NCBI GenBank assembly: GCA_937943625.1
Contig: CALEAD010000002.1
Span: 108,891-172,890, forward strand
DNA: 64,000 bases
Reading direction: 5' to 3'
From: an uncultured Anaerolineae bacterium
GTDB lineage: Bacteria > Chloroflexota > Anaerolineae > Promineifilales > Promineifilaceae
Shown here: in pieces, positions 31,581 to 40,304 of the stretch
Layout of the letters: every line of letters starts with the position of its first letter
How positions within the stretch are numbered: the first letter of the stretch is position 1
The notes under the pieces: generated by a model
Told to the model about the DNA's origin: nothing
Seen by the model: only the letters and a program-made list of their open reading frames with translations
Databases searched by the model: none
Position numbers and translations under genes: made by a program

Positions 31581-32117
31581 ATGCACAAAACATTAGCGGC
31601 CGTTAACGATAGCACTGTTGCCGGATTGGGGCGTCTGGCCCGTTTTTTTGGCTTTAGCGACGTGATGGGGCGCCTGTATGGCACCTTGTTGCTGAATCCA
31701 GAGCCGCTCTCGCTGGACGATCTGGCTGATGGCTTGAAAATTAGTAAGGGTTCCGTTAGCATGAACATGCGTGATCTGGAGCGCTGGGGCATGGCCAAAG
31801 AGGTGTGGATGCGGGGGGAACGCAAGAAGTATTACACGGCCGAATCTGACCTGTGGCAGGTGATTCGCAATGTGCTGGGCAGCCGGGAGCAGCGTGAGGT
31901 GCAGGTGGCGCTGCATGTGCTGGGTGATAGTGTGGAAAAGCTGAAAGCGGCAGAAGCGGAACTGACGCCTGAGGAGCGAGAGCTGGCGCGCTACTACCTG
32001 GATCGTGTGGTGGATTTGCAGGCCTTCTTTAAGGTGGCACAGATGGCGCTAGAAACAGTGGTGGGCAGCGGTGAATCGCTGGACTTTGATGCCGTGACGC
32101 GCATTGAGATTGAGTAG
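31581..32117 (+). CDS. GbsR/MarR-like winged-helix regulator
   Basis: 178 residues. The helix-turn-helix (LSLDDLADGLKISKGSVSMNMRDLERWGM, about 44-72) is typical of GbsR-like regulators, as is the preceding FGFSDVMGRLYGTLLL. A helical C-terminal half would form the dimer. ATG is preceded by AGGGG. It heads a unit with a YjjX-type NTPase 9 bases downstream and a YihY membrane protein. GbsR itself controls choline import, but no such gene is present, so the effector is unknown. Confidence 0.85.
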   Translation: MHKTLAAVNDSTVAGLGRLARFFGFSDVMGRLYGTLLLNPEPLSLDDLADGLKISKGSVSMNMRDLERWGMAKEVWMRGERKKYYTAESDLWQVIRNVLGSREQREVQVALHVLGDSVEKLKAAEAELTPEERELARYYLDRVVDLQAFFKVAQMALETVVGSGESLDFDAVTRIEIE

Positions 32118-32126
32118 ACGCTGGCC

Positions 32127-32654
32127 ATGAAAATTGCGGTTGGCTCGACAAATCCGGTGAAGGTGGCGGCCGTGCGGCAGATGGTGCTGCGTCAATGGCC
32201 GGAGGCGCAGATCATTGCCCTGGAGGTGCCGTCTGGCGTGGCGAGAATGCCCATGAGTGACGCGGAGAGCTTGCGCGGGGCGCAAAATCGCGCCCACGTC
32301 GCGCGGGCGCTGGCACAGGCTGACCTGGGCGTGGGGCTGGAAGGGGGCGTTAACCCAGAGGAAATTGGGCTGGTGCTGCATGGCTGGGTGGCGGTAGTGG
32401 ATGGCAACGGCCGTATTGGGATTGGCGGGTCGGCGCGGCTTCCGTTGCCCCCGGCTATTGCGCAGCGTGTGTTGGCCGGGGAGGAACTTGGCCCGGTGAT
32501 GGATGAGCTGCTTGGCCAGGCAGAGGTACGCAAACGGGGAGGCACGGTTGGCGCGCTGACGGCCGGGCTGGTGCTGCGTCAGGATGCGTTTGCCCAGGGG
32601 GTGGGGTATGCGCTGGCTCCTTTTGTGGCGCCCCAGTTTTACCCTGAGCGGTAA
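32127..32654 (+). CDS. yjjX: Inosine/xanthosine triphosphatase (YjjX/DUF84 family)
   Basis: 175 residues. It removes damaged purine triphosphates (ITP, XTP). The N-terminal strand IAVGSTNPVKVAAVRQM, the SLRGAQNRA block and VGLEGGV are hallmarks of the family. KRGGTVGALTAG is near the C-terminal third. It lies 9 bases after the regulator. With maf at 25846 it is the second house-cleaning nucleotide pyrophosphatase in the window. Confidence 0.9.
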   Translation: MKIAVGSTNPVKVAAVRQMVLRQWPEAQIIALEVPSGVARMPMSDAESLRGAQNRAHVARALAQADLGVGLEGGVNPEEIGLVLHGWVAVVDGNGRIGIGGSARLPLPPAIAQRVLAGEELGPVMDELLGQAEVRKRGGTVGALTAGLVLRQDAFAQGVGYALAPFVAPQFYPER

Positions 32655-32696
32655 GAGTGCGGCACCCCTGGGCGGCGCATTAGTTAAGAAGTGACT

Positions 32697-33761
32697 ATGA
32701 ACTATTTACGGGCTATCTTTGAACTGGTAAAAGAAACGACCGTTGACTTTGGCCGTGACAAAGCGCCCCTGTTAGCGGCAGCGCTGGCATACCACACCAT
32801 CTTCTCCCTGGCGCCGCTGCTGGTGATTGTGGTGGCAGTGGCTGGCTTCGTCTTGGGCGAACAGGCGGCAGCTGGCGAATTGGTGCACCTGATAGAAGGG
32901 ACGGTGGGGCGGGAAGTGGCGGTCATCATCCAAAATCTGATTAGCAGCGCCAGCCAGGGACACACAGGGGTGTGGGCCACCATTTTTGGCACGGCGCTGC
33001 TTTTTTTAGGCGCGTCCAACATCTTTGGTCAGCTCAAAACGGCGCTAAACATGATTTGGGGTATTGCCCAGGGGCCAGACCCCGGCTTTCTGGCTTTGAT
33101 TAAGACGCGCTTTCTGGCGATTTTTATGGTAATGGGTATTGGCTTTTTGCTGCTTACGGCCGTTGCCAGCAACGCCATCCTCACCACCATTACCCGTCGC
33201 CTGGCAGCGCAAGGAGCAGACGTGCGCGCCGCCCTGCCGGCGATCAATTATCTCATCACCTTTGCTGTCCTCACGCTCCTCTTTGCCATCATCTACAAGA
33301 CGCTGCCTGATGCCCGCGTGGCCTGGCGCGATGCCCTGGTGGGGGGGGGCGTCACCTCCCTGTTGTTTGGCGTAGGCCAGTTTATCATGGGGTTATACCT
33401 TTCCAGCAGTTCCATTGGCTCTGCCTATGGTGCGGCCAGTTCGCTCATCATCATTTTATTCTGGATTTACATCTCGGCGCAGATTTTAATGTTTGGCGCG
33501 GAATTCACGAAGGTATACGCAAACAAGCATGGGGCGAAGTTGCAGCTGCCTGATAGAGCTGTTTTGATACAGAAGAATGTGTATACCCGCCCCAACAATC
33601 TCCCCCCCCTGTTGGCAGACCCGCTTCTGCCTGAGCCTGTCGTCTTACCAGAGCGTCCCTTCTGGCGTAGGCAGGTGGCTACGGCCCTGCTGGCGCTGGC
33701 TTTTGGTCTCTTTTTGGGCTTTGTGGGTAATCAGATGAGGCGATCTACCGCGTACAATTAA
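32697..33761 (+). CDS. YihY/BrkB-family inner-membrane protein
   Basis: 354 residues with six predicted membrane helices. Typical phrases are LLAAALAYHTIFSLAPLLVIVVAV, shortened to its start, then FGTALLFLGASNIFGQLKTALNMIW and YGAASSLIIILFWIYISAQILMFGAEFTKVY, both cited by their ends only. The C-terminus is a soluble tail with a further hydrophobic stretch (about 323-341). The family was once called ribonuclease BN, but that activity belongs elsewhere; its real function is unknown. GTG 32691 is an alternative start. It is followed directly by a post-stop repeat. Confidence 0.88.
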   Translation: MNYLRAIFELVKETTVDFGRDKAPLLAAALAYHTIFSLAPLLVIVVAVAGFVLGEQAAAGELVHLIEGTVGREVAVIIQNLISSASQGHTGVWATIFGTALLFLGASNIFGQLKTALNMIWGIAQGPDPGFLALIKTRFLAIFMVMGIGFLLLTAVASNAILTTITRRLAAQGADVRAALPAINYLITFAVLTLLFAIIYKTLPDARVAWRDALVGGGVTSLLFGVGQFIMGLYLSSSSIGSAYGAASSLIIILFWIYISAQILMFGAEFTKVYANKHGAKLQLPDRAVLIQKNVYTRPNNLPPLLADPLLPEPVVLPERPFWRRQVATALLALAFGLFLGFVGNQMRRSTAYN

Positions 33762-33771
33762 TGATGGTGAT

Positions 33772-33870
33772 TGGATGCTGGTGTTTTTGCTGGCTGCCAG
33801 TGCAGCGTGATTTGCCAGATCACGTTACGGCGCCAGGGGGCAGTGCGATTTTTGCCAAACTCTAACTCTG
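33772..33870 (+). repeat. ~95-bp post-stop repeat, copy 3 (after yihY)
   Basis: Starts 11 bases after the stop. Same blocks in the same order as copies 1 and 2: GTTTTTG, GGCTGCCAGTGCAGCGTGA, TTACGGCGCCAG, CAGTGCGA, and CCAAACTCTAACTCTGT. Confidence 0.75.
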
Positions 33871-33925
33871 TGTTGTTTTGTATCCTGTATAGATGTGGGT
33901 GATTGGCAATGACCGGCACAGGCAG

Positions 33926-34813
33926 CTACCGCTCTGCCACGTACACCACCCACTCGTCGGCGTCATAGAGGGGCAGCGTGTCCCAGGCCAGGTGAGGGGT
34001 TACCTGGGAAAAACCAGTCTCCTGCATCAGGGCAAGCATTTCTGGCACGGCGTAGGTTTGGTCACAAAGCTGGATTTCGTCTAGCTGGCCTGTTTCCAGG
34101 TGCAAAATGAGGAAGCGTTCTAGAGAAAGGCGCTCTTCTGCATACCAGAAGCGTTCGCCCAGGTGCAGGTAGGGCGCATCTCCCCACAAGCCAGTTTCGT
34201 CGGTGTACCACCAGCGGCTTTCCTTTTTGTCTACTTTATCCTGATTGAGCAGCTCAACGACCAATCGGCCACCGCGCCGCATGGCCTGGGCAATTTGCGC
34301 CAACAAGGCGCGCGCATCGCTGCGGCTGAAGACGGCCAGTTGGCCGTATAGCAGCAGCGCCGCGTCAAATTCCTGCTCGGCCAGGTTCATCTGGCGCACA
34401 TCTTGCTGCACGAAGGTGCAACGGCCGTTGACCCCCTGCGCCTGTGCCAGTTCTTGCGCATATGCAATCGCTGCCGGGCTAAAATCCACGCCTGTAACCA
34501 GGCAGCCGCGTCTGGCAAGCTCGACTGCATACAGCCCAGGGCCGCAGGTTACGTCGAGCACGCGCTGCCCCGCTTGCAGCTTCAGTTTTTGCCAGAGCCA
34601 ATCTAGTTGCGCCTGGCGCTCTGGTAACTGCCGTGAGGCTGCGCCATGTGACTCATCTAGATGTTCACGCAACATGCGCGCCGAAAATTCGGGGTCGTCC
34701 CAGGGCAGGTTGCCCCCTTGTGCCCAGGGTAAGGGCCGGGCGGCGCGCCGGTAGATGCGCCACAGCGCCTGATGCAAATGGTGTGCCACCTTGTGGTGCG
34801 CTGTCTCGTTCAT
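33926..34813 (-). CDS. SAM-dependent methyltransferase coupled to the histidine kinase
   Basis: 295 residues. Class I methyltransferase: motif I VLDVTCGPGLYAVELA, then VTGVDFSPAAIAYAQ, DAALLLYGQLAVF and GGRLVVELL. A C-terminal beta region with the WYAEERLSLERF phrase is typical of small-molecule methyltransferases of the type-11/25 group. Its ATG overlaps the kinase stop (ATGA), so the two are translated together. Co-production suggests the methylation is part of the same response, but the substrate is not identifiable. Confidence 0.85.
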   Translation of the reverse strand: MNETAHHKVAHHLHQALWRIYRRAARPLPWAQGGNLPWDDPEFSARMLREHLDESHGAASRQLPERQAQLDWLWQKLKLQAGQRVLDVTCGPGLYAVELARRGCLVTGVDFSPAAIAYAQELAQAQGVNGRCTFVQQDVRQMNLAEQEFDAALLLYGQLAVFSRSDARALLAQIAQAMRRGGRLVVELLNQDKVDKKESRWWYTDETGLWGDAPYLHLGERFWYAEERLSLERFLILHLETGQLDEIQLCDQTYAVPEMLALMQETGFSQVTPHLAWDTLPLYDADEWVVYVAER

Positions 34814-37800
34814 TGCTCACCGCGTTGGCGGAGATGTTTCTGTATTTTCGCCAGCAGCATTTCCGCGCTGAATGGCTTCTGCAAAAAGCCGGCCAGCCCT
34901 TTCCCCACAAAGCGGCGTGTGGCTTCCACTTCGTTATAGCCAGAGGAGAGCAGCACAGAAGCGGCCGGGTTTATCTCGCGCAGCGCGCGGAACGTTTCTT
35001 CTCCGTTCAGGTCAGGCATGGAAAGGTCTAGCAATACCAGGTCAATCGCCCCGGCGTGTGCGCGGTAAAGCTCTATGGCTGTGTAACCGCTGTCAGCCAG
35101 GGAAACGGTATAACCGGCGGATTCTAGCATGTCGGCAATTGTTTCGCGCACGGGTTGCTCATCATCTACCACAAGAATGTGCGCGGTTGTTAGTGAGGAA
35201 GGGGCAACGGCCGTTTCGGGTGGCGCCTGGGGCAGCTTATGCGGGGTGATTGGCAGCAGCACGCGGAAAATTGTGCCTTTCCCCGGCTCGCTGTAGACGC
35301 GAATGCCGCCGCGATGCCCACGCACGATGCCCAGGACAACCGCCAGGCCCAGCCCGCGCCCGGTATGCTTGGTGGTAAAAAATGGGTCAAAGATGCGTTG
35401 TACCGTCTCTTTGTCCATGCCCCGGCCATTGTCATGCACCTCTAGCATCACGTAAGGACCAGGTTCCAACGGCTCTCCCGTGAACTGCCAGCCAGTAATG
35501 GCACTTTTTTGCACCACTTGTACCCCGGTCGTTACCGTAACTGTGCCCGGTTTGTTGCCCAACGCATCGGCGCCGTTCAAAATCAAGTTCATGATGACTT
35601 GCTGCATTTGCCCTGCGTCTGCTTCGACCAGGGGTAAATCGGGTGCCAGTTCCGAGTGCAATTGCACATTTTTGGGCACAGACACCTCGAAAAGGTGCAG
35701 ATTCTCCTCGATCAGGCGGTTCAGGTTCAACGGCCGAATTTCAAAGTGGCCGTGACCGGAGTAGGCCAAAAGCTGGCGCGTCAGGTCAGCGGCGCGCTCA
35801 GCGGCGCGCGTGGCTTTTGCGATGGCTGTGTAGGCCGGGTGTTCTGGGCTGAGACGAGCCTGCGCCAGAGAAATTTGCCCCAGGATAGCGACCAGCAAAT
35901 TGTTAAAATCGTGCGCCACGCCGCCGGCCAGCACGCCCAGGCTTTCTAGCTTTTGCGTCTGGCGCAGGATGGCTTCGGTCTGCTTGCGTTCGGTGATGTC
36001 TACGGAAATGCTGAGCACGGCCGTTTCTTGCCCACCGTTCCAGGCAAAGGGGAGTTTGGTTGTTTGCAGAAAGCGCTCCGCGCCGGCGGCTGTAGTAAAA
36101 CGCTCTTCGGTAATGATGATGGGGCGGTTGGTGCGCAGCACTTCCTGGTCATCTTGCAAAAATCGCGCCAATTCTTGCGGTTGGGTGTGCCATTGTGCCT
36201 GGAACGTGCCGATGAGGCTTTGCACGTTAGTCTCATAGGCGGCGGCTGTGGCCTGATTTGCCAGCAAAATACGGCCGTCGCCACTTTTGGCGAGGATCAT
36301 TTGCGGTACGGCGTCTATAATCTGGCGTAGCTGCTTTTCTTTTTCTTGCAGCGAACTTTCGGCGCGCGTGCGGTCGCTAATGTCATTCGCCACGCCAATC
36401 ACGCTAGTTACTTCGCCGCTTTCGTTAAACATCGGCAGATAGCGCACGTCCCAAACCAGACCTTCGATACGGTAAGTATTGCTAACGGCCGTTCCCAGCA
36501 AAGCGCGGCATACATCCTGTAAAATATTGGGTCTGCCCCCCAGAACCATATCCAGGCGCTGGCCGACAAAATTGATGCCCACCATTCTGAGCGCTTCTAG
36601 CCCCTTGCCCTCGACGGTTGTCACTACCCCCTCCCGGTCAGCCGCGAATAAAATTACCGGCAAATTCGAGACAATCGTGCGTAGCTGCTCCTCCAGCCGC
36701 GCTTGCGTTTGCGCAAACAGGCGTGTTTTTTCAATTGCCACCGCCAGTTGGTCGGTCAAAATTTGCAGGATGGTGATGTCCTCATCCGCGAATGCGCTCA
36801 GCTCCTTGCTTTGCACATTCATCACGCCGATGATGCGTTCCCCCACTTTCAGCGGCAGCGCCATTTCTGAGCGCGTCTCTGGTAGCAGCGGGTTTGCCCA
36901 ATAGATGGTATCCTGGCGTGTGTCAGGGGTCATATAGGGTTGGCCTGTTTGCGCTACATACCCGACAATCCCTTCTGACCCGACCTTGAGACGGTGCTGC
37001 CGTGCCAGCATTTGTTTGCCCACCTCGCCAGTTGCGGCGCGCAGCACAGCATATTCTTCCTGCTCATCCACTAAAAAGATGCCAGCGTGGTAGAAGCCAA
37101 AGCGCGAGGGAACCAGGTTGACGGCGCGATTGAGCAGCTCGTCCAGCTCATAGGCGGCAGTGGCATCGCGCGCTGTCTGTGCCGCTGCTTCAATTTGCGC
37201 TGAGCGCCGGCGGATAATGGCGGTTCGCTCAGCCACGCGCTGCTCCAGGCTATCTACTAACTCGCGCAGTTCACCGGTCATGTGGTTAAATACCTGTCCC
37301 AGCATGGCCAGCTCGCGCGGGCTTGTGATTGTGACGTGGGCGTGCAAATTACCGGCGCTGACAGCCATGGCCGCATCTACCAGTTGGCGGAGGGGATCGA
37401 CAATGCGCCGGGTAAAGAAGAAGCCAATGCCAATGGCAACGGCCAGCTCCAGCACAAAGAGAATGACAAGAAAGCTGGTGATCTGGCGGAAAAATTCGTA
37501 AGCCTCGGCTGTAGGTGTTTCGATGACAAGCAACCAGGGGCAACTGGCAACGGCCGTTTCTTGTCTCAGCACCCTTTCGCCTTGCAGGCCAGTGTAAACT
37601 GGTAGGCCCAAAATGGCATAAATGGTGCGCAGCGGCTGTGCTTCTCCCGTCAACAGCGCGCGCGCCTGCGGATATGCGCTTAGATCAGTGACAACTTGCA
37701 GCCTGTCATCTTGTACAAAGATCAGGGTGCCGCTCTTCGGGTCTAACAAGTAGCCATATCCCGTGTTGCCAAGCGGTGTGGCCGTCAGGCTCTGACGCAC

Positions 37801-38328
37801 AAACTCCAGGCTGCCCAGCGCCAGCAAATAGGCTGCTGGTTCCCCACCTGTTGGCGCGACAGGGGCCAGCACTACAGCGCTTGCAGGATAGCCATTTACC
37901 GGGAGGAACCAGGTGATTTCTTGTACAGGAGTGAATGTAGGCAACAGGCTGTCCAATTGGTAGCGGCTCTCTGTGGCGTGCCTTAACAGCACACGGCCGT
38001 TAGTATCCACCAGCGCCACCTCCCTATAAAACGACTCGTAGCGCATCACATCCTCCATCATGTCTTGCAACACATCAGGGGGGGTGCCCAGCGGGTCTAT
38101 TTGTGCTGCCAGGTACGCCATTTGCTCCTGCACGTGGGTTGTTGTGCGCGATAGATCGTGCTGCACGAATTCACTGCGCTCTTGCATCAGGATGCGCAAA
38201 ATATCCCGCTGCATAAAGGCGATACGCCCTAGCACCAGCAGCGTGGCCAGCGCCAGCGCCACCATTGTGAAAATCGTTGGCGCAAACTGGAGCATACTGC
38301 GAATAGAAAGAGCAGATTTATCACGCAT
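34810..38328 (-). CDS. Hybrid sensor histidine kinase
   Basis: 1172 residues. TM1 (about 14-36), an extracytoplasmic Cache-like sensor (about 40-280), TM2 (about 283-305), HAMP (306-358), GAF (395-540), two PAS domains (550-660 and 665-785), then HisKA with His806 in AGGVAHDFNNLL. HATPase follows (about 905-1025: VIMNLILNGADA, DNGRGMD, GRGLGLAVV), then a receiver domain with phospho-acceptor Asp1101 (LVLLDLSMPD) and a KPF motif. There is no output domain and no separate regulator next door. A distant regulator or phosphotransfer protein is implied. Eight or so palindrome copies lie in the gene. Confidence 0.93.
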   Translation of the reverse strand: MRDKSALSIRSMLQFAPTIFTMVALALATLLVLGRIAFMQRDILRILMQERSEFVQHDLSRTTTHVQEQMAYLAAQIDPLGTPPDVLQDMMEDVMRYESFYREVALVDTNGRVLLRHATESRYQLDSLLPTFTPVQEITWFLPVNGYPASAVVLAPVAPTGGEPAAYLLALGSLEFVRQSLTATPLGNTGYGYLLDPKSGTLIFVQDDRLQVVTDLSAYPQARALLTGEAQPLRTIYAILGLPVYTGLQGERVLRQETAVASCPWLLVIETPTAEAYEFFRQITSFLVILFVLELAVAIGIGFFFTRRIVDPLRQLVDAAMAVSAGNLHAHVTITSPRELAMLGQVFNHMTGELRELVDSLEQRVAERTAIIRRRSAQIEAAAQTARDATAAYELDELLNRAVNLVPSRFGFYHAGIFLVDEQEEYAVLRAATGEVGKQMLARQHRLKVGSEGIVGYVAQTGQPYMTPDTRQDTIYWANPLLPETRSEMALPLKVGERIIGVMNVQSKELSAFADEDITILQILTDQLAVAIEKTRLFAQTQARLEEQLRTIVSNLPVILFAADREGVVTTVEGKGLEALRMVGINFVGQRLDMVLGGRPNILQDVCRALLGTAVSNTYRIEGLVWDVRYLPMFNESGEVTSVIGVANDISDRTRAESSLQEKEKQLRQIIDAVPQMILAKSGDGRILLANQATAAAYETNVQSLIGTFQAQWHTQPQELARFLQDDQEVLRTNRPIIITEERFTTAAGAERFLQTTKLPFAWNGGQETAVLSISVDITERKQTEAILRQTQKLESLGVLAGGVAHDFNNLLVAILGQISLAQARLSPEHPAYTAIAKATRAAERAADLTRQLLAYSGHGHFEIRPLNLNRLIEENLHLFEVSVPKNVQLHSELAPDLPLVEADAGQMQQVIMNLILNGADALGNKPGTVTVTTGVQVVQKSAITGWQFTGEPLEPGPYVMLEVHDNGRGMDKETVQRIFDPFFTTKHTGRGLGLAVVLGIVRGHRGGIRVYSEPGKGTIFRVLLPITPHKLPQAPPETAVAPSSLTTAHILVVDDEQPVRETIADMLESAGYTVSLADSGYTAIELYRAHAGAIDLVLLDLSMPDLNGEETFRALREINPAASVLLSSGYNEVEATRRFVGKGLAGFLQKPFSAEMLLAKIQKHLRQRGEQ

Positions 38329-38390
38329 TGGATGGGGGGCCTTGAGTCATAGTTCGTTGTTACCTGAGAGAGGCGATTAGAGACTCCTGC

Positions 38391-38422
38391 AAAAATGACC
38401 ACCGACGGCCGACGGCGGACCA
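38391..38422 (-). repeat. Leader repeat remnant upstream of the histidine kinase
   Basis: In gene orientation CCGCCGTCGGCCGTCGGTGG then TCATTTTTGCAGGAG. This is the 3' half of the element seen before efp and ccmE. Confidence 0.5.
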
Positions 38423-38477
38423 TGCCTGCGGTCAGCGCTCAGCGGTCCACCTTGTAAATGGAACCTGCGCTACATTT

Positions 38478-39134
38478 TCATTCGTGTTGGTGTGCCCCAC
38501 TGATGAAGTCTCCTGTTAGCTGTTGTTCGGCAATGATTTCTGCGCGCAGTACGCCATGAGACAGGTCGCCCAGCGCCTTCTGGAAGTTGGGAAACTGCAC
38601 CGTAGCAAAGCGAGCGGTGATTATCACGTTGCCGGCAAAGGACTCCTCCAGAATTTGCCCTTGCCACTCGCTCACCAGCCGCCGCACCCGTTCTAGCATA
38701 TTGTACGGCAAAGTGAGCATCACCGTATAGACAGATATTTTTTCTGCCAGCGGTAGCTGTGCCAGGACGGCCTGCGCCGCCTGGCTATAGGCGCGCACCA
38801 GCCCGCCCGTGCCCAGTTTCGTGCCGCCAAAGTAGCGCGTGATCACGACGGCCACGTCGCCAATGCCGCTGCCTTGCAGCACGGCCAGCACGGGGCGACC
38901 AGCCGTGCCCGCTGGCTCGCCATCATCGGAACAGTGCGCAACGACGCTGGGGGGAAATCCTACCAGATAGGCAGGAACGTTGTGCGTGGCGTCGGCAAAT
39001 TCGTTGCGGATGCGCTGCACAAAGGCTTTGGCCTCGGCGAGGGTGGTGGCTGGGGCAGCCGTGGCAATGAAGCGGGAATTCTTTACCTTGAGTTCAACGC
39101 GCGCCTCGGCTGTTGGGATGCGGTAGGGGTTCAT
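38478..39134 (-). CDS. yigZ: YigZ/IMPACT-family protein
   Basis: 218 residues. An N-terminal UPF0029 domain (NSRFIA, then ATHNVPAYLVG, CSDDGEPAGTAGRP, VVITRYFGGTKLGTGGLVRAY, the last cited by its ends) and a C-terminal DUF1949 ferredoxin-like domain. Family members relate to eukaryotic IMPACT, a regulator of translation control, and the bacterial role is uncertain. A TACAAT lies ten bases before the ATG, so the leader is very short. Confidence 0.92.
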   Translation of the reverse strand: MNPYRIPTAEARVELKVKNSRFIATAAPATTLAEAKAFVQRIRNEFADATHNVPAYLVGFPPSVVAHCSDDGEPAGTAGRPVLAVLQGSGIGDVAVVITRYFGGTKLGTGGLVRAYSQAAQAVLAQLPLAEKISVYTVMLTLPYNMLERVRRLVSEWQGQILEESFAGNVIITARFATVQFPNFQKALGDLSHGVLRAEIIAEQQLTGDFISGAHQHE

Positions 39135-39183
39135 GGTAAGGTTGATTGTACTCGATTTCTTCTGATTGATGTACTTGGAAAGC

Positions 39184-39275
39184 GTTGGTTGGTTGGATGG
39201 TTGGTTAGTTGGTTGGATGGTTGGTTTCTAAACACCCATCCAACCATCCAACTATCCAACTATCCATCAACCTGT
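39184..39275. repeat. GGTTGGATGG inverted word repeat
   Basis: Several GGTTGGTTGGATGG units (39186-39226) followed by the complementary CCAACCATCCAACTATCC series (39239-39268). Potential large hairpin after the DUF429-like gene. Confidence 0.55.
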
Positions 39276-40214
39276 TTGCCCCCAAATCCACCCTTCGATG
39301 TGACGAATGTCGGGGTTGGCGGGTTCGGGAAACGGTCGTTGCGCTATTACGCCCTGAATCAATCCCAGCACTCCTACGGTGGCGTCAAAACGGTCTTCGC
39401 TGCCGGGCGCGGTGCCAAAGCCGGTGGCGATGGCCTCCTCTAGCGCGGTATCAAGCGTGACCTGGTGGTGCGCGGCGCAGGCGAGCAGGCGCGTGGCGTT
39501 GTGCTGTCGCCCGGCCTGTGCGCGCTTGCCGCCCGCGCCGCGCGGAAATTGTAGCCCAAGCTGCCGGTAAAATTCGCCAGGGTACGCTTCTGCCAACACC
39601 AGACGGCCGTCTTGCAGCAGTTCATGCATCGTTCCGCTAAAGGGCCAGATGGCGGCGCGCAGTTCTGGCATTTGTAGCGCCGGGGTAAGCAGCGTTTGCC
39701 AGCCATGGATGGCGGCTTTGCCTACCTGCTGCGCGCCCATGGTCCAGAAGAGAGGGGCAGCAGCGCGACGGCCGTTCTGCGGCAGATCACATTGGCGGCG
39801 CAATTGGTTGGCATGGCTCAGGTTCAGCCCCGCCAGCAGGTGCTGGAGCCTGCTTTGACCGGGGCGCTGTGGGTAAAACGGCCGCTTCAGGCTGATTTGC
39901 GCCGGGGTTTGCCCCACCTGGTAAAACATTTGCCATGTCCCCTGGCCAAGCTGGGGCAGCAGTGCTAGAAAAGGGGGCGACCCGATCTGGCGCGCATAGG
40001 CCAGGGGCAGGCCAATGGGAAAATCTACGCCTATGAGTAGAGCATGACTGCCCGCCATCTGGCGCAGACGACGCAGCCAATCCAGCGACTGCTCAATGGG
40101 GGTGGGGGCGTGCAGGTGGTAACGGCCGTTTGCTGCCAGCACGCCCAGCGCCATCCAGCGCTTGCTGGCGTGCGCACTCCAGTCCGCATGGACAATGAGG
40201 GAGGGAGGGGGCAT
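39267..40214 (-). CDS. DUF429-like predicted nuclease
   Basis: About 315 residues. An early acidic strand (IVHADWSA), GVDFPIGLP near residue 84, EAYPGEFYRQLG, and a late EDRFDATVGVLGLI fit the RNase-H-like DUF429 superfamily. These proteins are mostly uncharacterised. The frame reaches 40256, but that extension lies in TTGACCATTGACCATT word repeats; ATG 40214 is preferred although no ribosome binding site is seen. The middle region (RRQCDLPQNGRRAAAP) is longer than in typical members. Confidence 0.6.
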   Translation of the reverse strand: MPPPSLIVHADWSAHASKRWMALGVLAANGRYHLHAPTPIEQSLDWLRRLRQMAGSHALLIGVDFPIGLPLAYARQIGSPPFLALLPQLGQGTWQMFYQVGQTPAQISLKRPFYPQRPGQSRLQHLLAGLNLSHANQLRRQCDLPQNGRRAAAPLFWTMGAQQVGKAAIHGWQTLLTPALQMPELRAAIWPFSGTMHELLQDGRLVLAEAYPGEFYRQLGLQFPRGAGGKRAQAGRQHNATRLLACAAHHQVTLDTALEEAIATGFGTAPGSEDRFDATVGVLGLIQGVIAQRPFPEPANPDIRHIEGWIWGQTG

Positions 40215-40249
40215 GGGGGTGAGCTGTGATGGAATGGTTGAGGAATGAA

Positions 40250-40276
40250 TGGTCAATGGTCAATGGTCAATGGTTA
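40250..40276. repeat. Short tandem repeat AATGGTC
   Basis: Four units of AATGGTC/AATGGTT in a row just upstream of the DUF429-like gene. Confidence 0.6.
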
Positions 40277-40304
40277 ATTTCTGCTCGCTACTTGTCACGC
40301 TTTG

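Noticed and set aside
39184..39275. CRISPR array
   Set aside because: Units are 8-14 bases, contiguous, without spacers of fixed length, and no cas gene is present.
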